13,943 bases of DNA. Origin: JAYPUG01 sp038117265. GTDB lineage: Bacteria; Pseudomonadota; Alphaproteobacteria; UBA6615. Under the pieces are notes generated by a model. That model was not told where the DNA came from and did no database searches. It saw nothing but the letters and a program-made list of their open reading frames with translations. The DNA lies in contig JAYOFO010000063.1 of assembly GCA_038117265.1 (NCBI GenBank), forward strand, positions 1 through 13,943. Direction: 5' to 3'. Position numbers and translations under genes: made by a program. Below are positions 7,101-13,753 of this stretch, piece after piece; positions within the stretch are counted from its first letter, which is position 1; each line of letters starts with the position of its first letter.

Positions 7101-7127
7101 GAGCCGCCCCCTCGGGGGCGGCTCTTT
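7101..7127 (+). terminator. Strong intrinsic terminator
   Basis: GAGCCGCCCC (7101-7110) pairs perfectly with GGGGCGGCTC (7115-7124) around CTCG, followed by TTT (7125-7127). The 10-bp GC-rich stem is the best terminator in the window. It closes the plus-strand unit that ends with the 26-codon ORF and lies 16 bp from the stop of the convergent alpha/beta hydrolase gene. It may stop both, although no T-run follows on the minus strand. Confidence 0.7.
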
Positions 7128-7142
7128 CCGTTGCGGCCTAGT

Positions 7143-7862
7143 TCACAGGCTCCCGGCCACCTCCTCCAGAATCCGGACGATGTCGTCCGACGCCGTGATC
7201 ATCGCGTCGTGGCTGGTCTCGAGCACCTCGGCGCGCCAGGCGGGGTGCGCGCGGTAGGCCTCGAGGTTGGCATCGAAGGTGGAGTTCCGGTAGCCCGTCG
7301 CGCGGATGTAGGTCCGGTTCCCGATGGCGTCGATGGCGCCCGTGATCCGTGCCCGGTCGCGGAAAGTCTTGGCGGACTGGACGGTCATCTTGGCGGCGAT
7401 CCAGGCAGCGTCGTCCGGGTCGGTCACGCCGATCAGCTCGGGCGTGGGCGGCGGCATGCGCCACGCGTCGGGGTCGCGCGCGATCTCTTCCTCGATCATC
7501 TCGCGCCGCCAGTCGGGCAGCATGTCGTTCTGGGACACCCCGTCGGCGGCGATGAAGGCGTTCTGGTAGACCAGCGCCGCGATGCGATCGGGCATCCGGT
7601 CCGCGACGCTGGTGGTCACCATGCCCGCATAGCTCGCGGCCACGAGGATCACGTCCAACAGGTCCTCCCACGCCAGCACGTTGGCGATGTCGGTCACGTT
7701 GGTCTCGAGCCCGACATCGGGCGAGAGCAGGTGGCTGCGCTCGCCGAAGCCGGTCATGGTGGGCGTGAACACCGTGTGCCCCGATGCGCGCAGCCGCGGG
7801 GCGACGCGCGCCCAGCACCAGCCGCCGTGCCAGGCGCCGTGAACCAGAACGAAATTGGCCAT
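7143..7862 (-). CDS. Alpha/beta hydrolase (esterase / hydroxynitrile-lyase-like group)
   Basis: The 239-residue cytoplasmic product opens MANFVLVHGAWHGGWCW, the oxyanion-hole HG motif of the small plant-esterase-like alpha/beta hydrolases. Ser77 lies in VAASYAGM, where family members usually read GHSYGG: both glycines of the nucleophile elbow and the histidine are alanine here. The catalytic His218 in TSHDAMI is present. The LVYQNAFIAADG segment corresponds to the common LVYLDAFVPxDG. The start is ATG 7862, with GGAG 8 nt upstream; a longer open frame to 7928 overlaps the upstream gene and lacks the family N-terminus. It lies 22 bp downstream of the broken dehalogenase-like gene, probably once in one operon, and remains intact. 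The substrate is unknown. Confidence 0.87.
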   Translation of the reverse strand: MANFVLVHGAWHGGWCWARVAPRLRASGHTVFTPTMTGFGERSHLLSPDVGLETNVTDIANVLAWEDLLDVILVAASYAGMVTTSVADRMPDRIAALVYQNAFIAADGVSQNDMLPDWRREMIEEEIARDPDAWRMPPPTPELIGVTDPDDAAWIAAKMTVQSAKTFRDRARITGAIDAIGNRTYIRATGYRNSTFDANLEAYRAHPAWRAEVLETSHDAMITASDDIVRILEEVAGSL

Positions 7863-7884
7863 GCGGTGTCTCCGATGCTTTCCG

Positions 7885-9262
7885 TCACGCGTCCCGTTCG
7901 GCGGGCGAATCCTTGAAGTCCGCAGCATAGGGGTTCGCCGCGCGGTCTGTCGCGGGGCCCGTGCCCAGCGGCGGCGTGGGGAAATAATGCGCCGGCGTCG
8001 CGCCGCCCGCCGCGATACGCGCGCGCGCGTCTGACGGCGACTCCAGCAGGTCGCGGGCGGCGAGCGCTGCCTTGCGGTCGACGGGCACGGGGGCGGGCGT
8101 GTCGGGCGGCGGCATCATGCTGGCGTAGTGGTACGCCATCCGCTGTGTGGCGGGGTCCACCCGGCGCCCGGGGTCGATCTCGCGCGTGTTGGCACCCTTC
8201 GGCGCGACAGTGCGATCGCCGACGATCTCGTGATCGAACCACCATTTCTTGGCGGGGTTGCGCCGGCCGTTGCCCAGCACGTCGTCGGCCCAGGTCGCGA
8301 CCGGGACCAGCAGCGGCTTGAGAAAAAGGGCGTTGACCCCGAGCCAGCTGGCGACGCGCGCCAGCAGGGGGCCGTCGCTGTCGACCACCTTGTTGATCGG
8401 GCAAGTCTTCATGCAGCGCCCGCAGGCCGAGCCGTGCGGGTTGGTCAGCCGGTAGCGGGTGCAGCGCTCGACGTCCGGCTTCCACATCTCGTAGCCGTTG
8501 AACATTACTTTGTCGCCGAAGGGGATCGCGTCGCACGGGCATTCGCGCGCGCATTTCAGGCAGTTCTCGCAGAAATGCTGCAGGCCGAAATCGATGGGCT
8601 TGTCGACCGCCAGCGGCATGTCGGTGGTCAGCACCACGGATTTGAAGCGCGGCCCCACGAACGGGTTGAGCACGAGTTCGCCGATGCGGCTGAGCTCGCC
8701 GAGGCCGGCCAGCAGGACCAGCGGGATCTGCAGCACGTCGCTGTCGGCATTGGTTTGCGCGCGCGCCGGGAAGCCCTGCATCCCCAGGAACTCGGCCATG
8801 ATTCCGGCGATCTCGGCGCCGCGCATTTAGCCGCGCATCGACTGGGCGCCCGAGATCCAGTCGTCGCCGCTCGCCCCCTCCATCGTGTCGTAGCCCTGGT
8901 CGATCAGCATGACCACGGCAAAGCGGTGATAGGGCGCGATCGGGGTGCCGTCTTCCTTGTGGGAATGCCAGGCGTAGCGCGGGACCTCGCAGATGCCCGT
9001 AAGGTCGGCACCCAGCAGGTAGGACAACGCCTTCAGCGCGCGCGTTGCGGTCGCCGTCGGCCAGGGCACCGGCCGGCGCTGCGGGGTCGATCGTGGCCGC
9101 CTGGTGCGGCACCATCGTGCGGATCAGCGACACCATCGAGCGCGCGAGCGGGTGCTTTGTCGCGAAGCGGGCGCGCTCGCGCTGGGCCTTTTCGCCGAGG
9201 TCGCCCTGCAGGGCTCGTTCGAAGAAGGCCTCCCGCTTGGGCACTCGGGCCACGGTCGACAT
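7885..9262 (-). pseudogene. Broken reductive-dehalogenase-like gene (RdhA-type cobalamin / 2x[4Fe-4S] protein)
   Basis: Three pieces read as one protein of about 458 residues. The N-terminal part runs from 9262 (MSTVARVPKREAFF) to ALAD near 9056. A +1 shift (one extra base or two missing) near 9055 moves the homology into the frame TATRALKALSYLLGADLTGIC. That frame ends at TAA 8829-8827, just after WISGAQSMRG, and resumes in the same frame as MRGAEIAGIMAEFLG. The rest, to 7885, is fully open and keeps both ferredoxin sites: CENCLKCARECP, and a second set of four cysteines ending ACGRCMKTCP (8401-8571). KWWFDHE follows. The family as I recall it has Tyr at the stop position (TAC to TAA). RdhA proteins remove halogens reductively. 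There is no Tat signal or rdhB, as in catabolic rather than respiratory types. Alternatives are sequencing errors or a split gene. Confidence 0.72.
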
Positions 9263-9344
9263 CCACACCGGCCGCAAGCGGGTCCTCGACTATCTGGTGC
9301 AGCCGGTCCTCAAGACGACATCCGAGGCCTTTCGCGAGCGCTAG
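9246..9344 (+). pseudogene. 3' remnant of an HlyD-family type I secretion adaptor gene
   Basis: The last 32 codons before TAG 9342-9344 read RATVDIHTG, then RKRVLDYLVQPVLKTT, then SEAFRER. The pattern I-x-T-G-x-R-x-V-x-x-Y-L-x-x-P-(L/V)-x10-R-E-R-stop is the C-terminus of HlyD-type membrane fusion proteins; E. coli HlyD ends in the same way with LRER. Upstream of about 9246 the frame becomes the antisense of the dehalogenase-like gene and the resemblance is lost. The remainder of hlyD is therefore missing. It lies tail to tail with purU, 12 bp between the stops. It is non-functional by itself and marks a recombination junction near 9245-9262. Confidence 0.7.
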
Positions 9345-9356
9345 GCCCGCGGCCGG

Positions 9357-10250
9357 TCAGGCGAAGACGACGGTGCGGTCGCCATGCAGCACCACGCGCT
9401 GCTCGATGTGGTATCGCACGGCGCGCGCCAGGACGACGTTTTCCAGGTCGCGGCCGATCCGTTCCAGGTCCTCCGGCGTGTGCGCGTGGGTAACCCGTTC
9501 GGTTTCCTGCTCGATGATCGGTCCCTCGTCGAGGTCGGGCGTCACGTAGTGCGCCGTGGCGCCGATCAGCTTCACCCCGCGCGCATGGGCCTGGTGATAG
9601 GGCTGGGCGCCCTTGAATCCCGGCAGGAACGAGTGGTGAATGTTGATGCAGCGGCCCGCCAGGGCGGCGCACATCTCGGGCGTGAGGATCTGCATGTATC
9701 GTGCGAGCACGATCAGTTCGGCCGCCGATTGCTCCACGATCTCAAGAATCTGTGCTTCCTGCGCGCGCTTCGTCTCGCGCGTGACCGGCAGGTGGTTGTA
9801 GGGCAGGCCATAGAAGTCGGCGAGGGGCTTCTGGTCGGGATGATTCGAGATCACGCCGACGACGTCCATCGGAAGGGCGCCCGCTCCCGTCCGGTAGAGA
9901 AGATCGTTCAGGCAGTGCCCCGGCTTCGAGACCAGGATCAGGACCTTCGGCTTGCGGGACCGGTCCTGGATCGACCAGTCCATGCCGAACCGCTTCGCAA
10001 CCGGTCCGAAGGCGGCCTCGATGTTTTCCAGCGACGGGGTCGTCTTGCCGGCTCCGAACACCGTGCGCATGAAAAAATGGCCGGAGATTTCATCGTCGAA
10101 CTGGGCGGATTCGAGGATGTTGCATTCCTGCTGGGCCAGGAACGTCGCGACGGCGGCGACGATGCCCATCCGGTCGGCACACGAAAGCTTCAGGACATAT
10201 CGGCGCTCGAAGAACTGCATCGCATCGGGTGCGGGGGAAACGTCGCTCAT
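9357..10250 (-). CDS. purU: Formyltetrahydrofolate deformylase
   Basis: The 297-residue enzyme hydrolyses 10-formyl-THF to THF and formate. It has an N-terminal ACT domain (about 17-95: YVLKLSCADRMGIVAAVATF, then NILESAQFDDE and FFMRTVF) and a C-terminal formyltransferase-fold domain (about 100-295). The catalytic triad is visible: INIHHSFLPGFKGAQPYHQA gives Asn203 and His205, and TPDLDEGPIIEQ gives Asp241, at the same 36-residue spacing as in PurN. The length matches the family (about 280-300). ATG 10250 is chosen because homology begins just after it; the ribosome site is modest (GGCGAG). In E. coli PurU balances folate pools. In chloromethane and demethylation pathways it releases formate from methyl-derived folate, which the MTHFR gene in this window could fit. 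Confidence 0.95.
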   Translation of the reverse strand: MSDVSPAPDAMQFFERRYVLKLSCADRMGIVAAVATFLAQQECNILESAQFDDEISGHFFMRTVFGAGKTTPSLENIEAAFGPVAKRFGMDWSIQDRSRKPKVLILVSKPGHCLNDLLYRTGAGALPMDVVGVISNHPDQKPLADFYGLPYNHLPVTRETKRAQEAQILEIVEQSAAELIVLARYMQILTPEMCAALAGRCINIHHSFLPGFKGAQPYHQAHARGVKLIGATAHYVTPDLDEGPIIEQETERVTHAHTPEDLERIGRDLENVVLARAVRYHIEQRVVLHGDRTVVFA

Positions 10251-10337
10251 CGAAGGCTCGCCGGAACGTGTTGAATGGAACGCATCGCGCCGCGATGTAG
10301 GCCGATTGATCGGCCAAGGCAAGACGGCTGCGGCGCC

Positions 10338-10712
10338 CTATCGTTCGCTCGGCGGCGCGAGGTCGATGATGTCGATCCAGTACTGCCGGGCCAGCCAGCG
10401 CACATCCGAAGGCGCGACCCGAACGAGGCGGGTCGTGTGCCCCTCGGTTCCGCGCTGCACGCCGATCTTGATGTAGACGTTGGATTGAAACCGCTCGGGC
10501 GGGAATTTCGCGGTGACCAGCAGGTCAAGCTGCTCGGGGCCCTTCGCGAGCTCGGCCTGCAACGCGCTGCTCATCCGGTCCGGGCTGGTGAAACGGCCAT
10601 AGGCGTTCCAGCCGACCCAGATCGCCACGACGACGGCGATGAACAGGATGTCACGGCGCGTGTACCAGCGTCGCCGCCGGCGCGCATTTCGCGCGTCGTG
10701 ATGTTTCGGCAC
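10338..10712 (-). CDS. Small bitopic membrane protein of unknown function
   Basis: The 124-residue product is not recognised. A very basic N-terminus (ARRRRRWYTRRD, ending at residue 21) precedes one hydrophobic segment ILFIAVVVAIWVGW (22-35). This predicts an N-in single-span anchor with about 85 residues in the periplasm. The outer part has regular alternating segments (LDLLVTAKFPPERF, NVYIKIGVQRG, TTRLVRV, YWIDIIDL), suggesting a small beta-rich domain. GTG 10712 is taken as the start; TTG 10715 is adjacent and an AGGA lies just upstream, so the exact codon is uncertain. It is 87 bp upstream of purU on the same strand and downstream of the CoxL-like gene, with a hairpin in between, so it may be transcribed alone or with purU. 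Confidence 0.7.
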   Translation of the reverse strand: MPKHHDARNARRRRRWYTRRDILFIAVVVAIWVGWNAYGRFTSPDRMSSALQAELAKGPEQLDLLVTAKFPPERFQSNVYIKIGVQRGTEGHTTRLVRVAPSDVRWLARQYWIDIIDLAPPSER

Positions 10713-10723
10713 CAATCCTGTGC

Positions 10724-10751
10724 GCCCGGCGCAAGAATTTGCGCGCCGGGC
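10724..10751 (-). terminator. Hairpin after the CoxL-like gene, weak terminator candidate
   Basis: GCCCGGC (10724-10730) pairs with GCCGGGC (10745-10751), extended by GCA/TGC after a 2-nt bulge. It lies 12 bp past the CoxL-like stop and just before the start of the small membrane protein. No T-run follows, so it could equally be an mRNA-stabilising or attenuating stem. Confidence 0.35.
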
Positions 10752-10763
10752 ACGAAACTGGAT

Positions 10764-13073
10764 TCAGGCGTTCAGCGCCTGCCACACACGCTGCGGCGTC
10801 ACCGGCGTGTCGATCGCCTCGACCCCCAGGGGGGCCAGCGCATCGAGGATGGCATTGACCACGGTGGGGGTCCCGGCGACCGTGCCGCCTTCCCCCACGC
10901 CCTTGGCGCCGATCGGGTTCGACTTGCTGAACACCGGGCTAAAATCGACGTTGATCGACGGCAGCGTGTCCGCGCGCGGCACGCCATAATCCATCAGCGA
11001 GCCGGCGATGAGCTGTCCCGAACTGGGATCGTAGGCCACGTCCTCGAGCAGCGCCTGGCCGACACCCTGTGCGACGCCGCCATGGATCTGGCCTTGCGCC
11101 AGCAGCGGGTTGATCACCGTGCCGATGTCGTCGACGACCGTGTAGCGGTCGATCGTCACCGCGCCGGTGTCGGTGTCGACCTCGACCTCGGCGATGTGAC
11201 AGCCGTTGGGGAAGCTCGGGACTTCGGCGGCGAAGGCGCCTTCGCCGCGCAGGCCGACGCCGAGTTCTCCGGAGGGCAGGTGAACTGGGATGAACGACAT
11301 CTGGGCGACCTGCTTGAGCGGTATCTGCTTGTCGGTGCCCGCGACGACGAACTTGCCGTCGCCGAACTCGATGTCGGCGGCATCCGCCTCCATGAAGTGG
11401 GCGGCGAACTTCTTGCCCTTTTCGATGACATCGTTGGCCGCGGCCTGCAGCGCGCTGCCGCCGACCATCATCGAACGCGAGGCGTAGGTGCCGCGACCGA
11501 TCGCCACCTCGTCGGTGTCGGCCTGGGCCAGCCGGATGTCCTCGGGCGGCACGCCGAGCCATTCCGAGACCATCTGCGAGAACGTCGTTTCGTGGCCCTG
11601 GCCGTGCGACAGCAGGCCGGAGATGATCGTGACGGTTCCGCTCGGGTCGAAGCGGATCTCCATCCGGTCGTTGAAGATGCCGGTGTTGTCCACGTAGTAG
11701 ACGAGCCCGCGTCCGCGTTTCAGGCCCTTCCCCTCGGTCGCCTTGGCGCGTGCCGCGTAGCCGTCCCAGTCGGACAGCGCGCGTGCCTTGTCGAGCGCCG
11801 TTGCGTAGTCGCCGGTGTCGTAGGTCCAGCCGGTCTGGGTTGCGTGCGGCATGTCGGCGGGCGCGATGAAGTTGATGCGCCGCAATTCGGCCCGGTCGAT
11901 GCCGGTCTCGCGCGCGGCTTTGTCGATTAGCCGCTCCATGATGTAGACGGCCTCGGGTCGGCCGGCCCCGCGATAGGGCACGGTCGGCGAGGTGTTCGTG
12001 AACACCGCCTTGTTGATCACGTCGACCGCGGGGATGTTGTAGACGGTCGGCGCCAGCTTGACGGCGAACAGGACGGGCACCGCGCCCGCGCCGATGACAT
12101 AGGCGCCGACATTGTGCAGCGCGTTCCAGCGCAGGCCGACGAACTTGCCGCCCGCGTCGAGCGCGAGCTCGGCGTCGACCGCCTGGTCGCGGCCGTGGCC
12201 ATCGCCCAGCATCGTCTCGCTGCGCGTCGCGATCCACTTGACCGGGCGGCCGATGCGCTTGCAGGCCCAGGCGACGATCGCCTCCTCGGGGTAGACGTGG
12301 CCCTTCATGCCGAATCCGCCGCCGACATCGCGCGCGACGACCCGGATCATGCTCTCGGGCACCTTGAGGTTCTGCTGCGCCAGGCCCTGGCGGATGCCGT
12401 GCACGTTCTGGGTGCTGGTGTAGAAGGTCAGCCGGCCGGTGCTGGTGTCGAACTCGCCCAGGCAGCCGCGCGGCTCCATGGTCATCGCGTCGAGACGGTT
12501 GTTGAACAGCGACAGCCGGGTGACATGGTGCGCGCTGGCGAATGCGGCCTCGGTCGCATCCGCGTTGCCGAGCCGCAGCGTGAAGCTGACATTGCCTTCG
12601 GCCCCGTCATGGACCAGCGGCGCCCCGTCGGCCACCGCATCCTTGGCCATGACGGTGGCGGGCAGGATTCCGTAGTCGATCGAAACGAGTTCGACCGCAT
12701 CGCGCGCCTGGTCCTCGGTCTCGGCGATGACGACCGCGACCCGCTCGCCCACGAAACGCGCCCGGTCGACGGTCAGCGGCATGCTGAAGGTCCGGTGTCC
12801 CGGCGGGCCGCCCATATCCTCGGGCATCACGCCGCCGGTCGGGCCCATGCCGTCGCCGACATAGTCCGCGCCGGTCAGCACCGCGACCACGCCGGGCGCG
12901 GCCTCGGCCGCGCTGGTGTCGATCGACTTGATGTCGGCATGCGCATGCGGCGAATAGACGAACGCCGCATGGGTCTGGCGCGGAAGCACCATGTCCGAGA
13001 CATACCGGCCGCGGCCGGTCAGGAACTTGGGGTCTTCCTTGCGATGGACGGATTGTCCGATTCCGAACTGCAT
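10764..13073 (-). CDS. Xanthine dehydrogenase / CO dehydrogenase large-subunit family molybdopterin hydroxylase (CoxL-like, form II type)
   Basis: The 769-residue product is the molybdenum-cofactor subunit of a hydroxylase that oxidises aldehydes, N-heterocycles or related compounds with water as oxygen source. In order it shows the N-terminal GQSVHRKEDPKFLTGRGRYV, GGGFGMK (251-257), PYRGAGR (366-372), GQGHETTFSQ (491-500) and GVGEGG (725-730), whose Glu728 is the catalytic base. PYRGAGR rather than AYxCSFR means it lacks the S-selanylcysteine loop of true CO dehydrogenase, so CO oxidation is unlikely. The length is normal and the frame intact. ATG 13073 is preceded by GGAGGAG at about 7 nt; a frame open to 13097 would include that site. 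No iron-sulfur (S) or FAD (M) subunit is adjacent in the window. The upstream neighbour, 51 bp away, is an NTF2-like protein. Confidence 0.93.
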   Translation of the reverse strand: MQFGIGQSVHRKEDPKFLTGRGRYVSDMVLPRQTHAAFVYSPHAHADIKSIDTSAAEAAPGVVAVLTGADYVGDGMGPTGGVMPEDMGGPPGHRTFSMPLTVDRARFVGERVAVVIAETEDQARDAVELVSIDYGILPATVMAKDAVADGAPLVHDGAEGNVSFTLRLGNADATEAAFASAHHVTRLSLFNNRLDAMTMEPRGCLGEFDTSTGRLTFYTSTQNVHGIRQGLAQQNLKVPESMIRVVARDVGGGFGMKGHVYPEEAIVAWACKRIGRPVKWIATRSETMLGDGHGRDQAVDAELALDAGGKFVGLRWNALHNVGAYVIGAGAVPVLFAVKLAPTVYNIPAVDVINKAVFTNTSPTVPYRGAGRPEAVYIMERLIDKAARETGIDRAELRRINFIAPADMPHATQTGWTYDTGDYATALDKARALSDWDGYAARAKATEGKGLKRGRGLVYYVDNTGIFNDRMEIRFDPSGTVTIISGLLSHGQGHETTFSQMVSEWLGVPPEDIRLAQADTDEVAIGRGTYASRSMMVGGSALQAAANDVIEKGKKFAAHFMEADAADIEFGDGKFVVAGTDKQIPLKQVAQMSFIPVHLPSGELGVGLRGEGAFAAEVPSFPNGCHIAEVEVDTDTGAVTIDRYTVVDDIGTVINPLLAQGQIHGGVAQGVGQALLEDVAYDPSSGQLIAGSLMDYGVPRADTLPSINVDFSPVFSKSNPIGAKGVGEGGTVAGTPTVVNAILDALAPLGVEAIDTPVTPQRVWQALNA

Positions 13074-13124
13074 GCCTCGTCTCCTCCCATGAAGCAATCG
13101 CGCCAGATTAGCGGCCCTTCGCTG

Positions 13125-13727
13125 CTACGGCGAGTCCGCGTCGTCGAGCCAGGCCTGTCCACGCGCATAGAGCGCCGCGACCGCCGGTCCGCGCAGGCCC
13201 GGCATGTCGCGTTTCACGTCGAATCCGGCCAGGGTCTGCAGGTAGGCAAGGTGCCGGTACCCCTCGGGAAACTGCGCGAGCAGGTCGGCATCGAGCGCAA
13301 GCGTCGCGGCCGGGTCGACCGGATCCATGCGGTCCTTCTCGTAGATCGGCTGGCGAAACACCAGGCCCCAGCGGCCGTCGCGCCGCGCGAAGAAATCGTA
13401 GAAGCGGCCGGTGCAGACGACGTCGACCTCGACATCGTGGACGGGCGCGCGCTGGGCAATCTGCATCTTGGTCTGGGCGATCGCCCGGTCGCCGGCCACA
13501 TCGATCGAGCTGCCGCCCAGGAAGTGGTGCACGTTGAGGCCGTTCTCGAAGCCCTTGCGGCTGATGGCAATGAACTCGTCGGCGGTGCCTTGCGTCCAGG
13601 TCGCCTGCATGACGCCGTCGTCGTGCCAGACGGTGCGGAACCGTTCCCAGTCGCCGGAATCGCGCCAGACTACCCAGTTCTCGACCAGTTCGCGGATCGC
13701 CAGCAGGTCGTCTCGTTCGTGCGTCAT
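13125..13727 (-). CDS. NTF2/SnoaL-like fold protein
   Basis: The 200-residue product begins with a helical stretch (ERDDLLAIRELVENWVVWRDSGDWERFRTVW) and then has the strand pattern of SnoaL-like cone-fold proteins, including HHFLGGSSIDVAGDRAIAQT (67-86) and a final RFYDFFARRDGRWGLVFRQPIYEK-type sheet region (108-131). His35 and His67/His68 line the expected cavity. Relatives act as small isomerases, dehydratases or ring-hydroxylating dioxygenase beta subunits. The catalytic role here is unknown, and no alpha subunit is adjacent. About 60 extra residues after the fold (from 140) form a helical tail. ATG 13727 has AAAGG 6 nt upstream. It lies 26 bp after the ankyrin gene and 51 bp before the CoxL-like gene, so a common transcript is likely. 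Confidence 0.82.
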   Translation of the reverse strand: MTHERDDLLAIRELVENWVVWRDSGDWERFRTVWHDDGVMQATWTQGTADEFIAISRKGFENGLNVHHFLGGSSIDVAGDRAIAQTKMQIAQRAPVHDVEVDVVCTGRFYDFFARRDGRWGLVFRQPIYEKDRMDPVDPAATLALDADLLAQFPEGYRHLAYLQTLAGFDVKRDMPGLRGPAVAALYARGQAWLDDADSP

Positions 13728-13753
13728 CGGTTGCCTTTCGCGGATGCCGGGCG

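Noticed and set aside
8827..8829. Recoded stop (selenocysteine or pyrrolysine) in the dehalogenase
   Set aside because: The codon is TAA, whereas selenocysteine uses TGA and pyrrolysine TAG. A frameshift is also needed upstream, so mutation or sequence error is simpler.
7754..9277. A single 507-codon minus-strand frame covering the dehalogenase region
   Set aside because: Only its first 70 or so codons match the family. After about 9055 it leaves the conserved frame and becomes Arg/Pro/Gly-rich nonsense, so it is a frameshift product rather than the gene.
10275..11930. Long plus-strand open frame (551 codons)
   Set aside because: It is antisense to the membrane protein and CoxL-like genes, has no recognisable motif, and has a composition rich in Arg, Val, Asp and Gly typical of reverse-strand shadows.
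10764..13073. True form I carbon monoxide dehydrogenase CoxL
   Set aside because: The active-site loop reads PYRGAGR, not AYxCSFR, so the cysteine required for the Mo-Cu site is absent.
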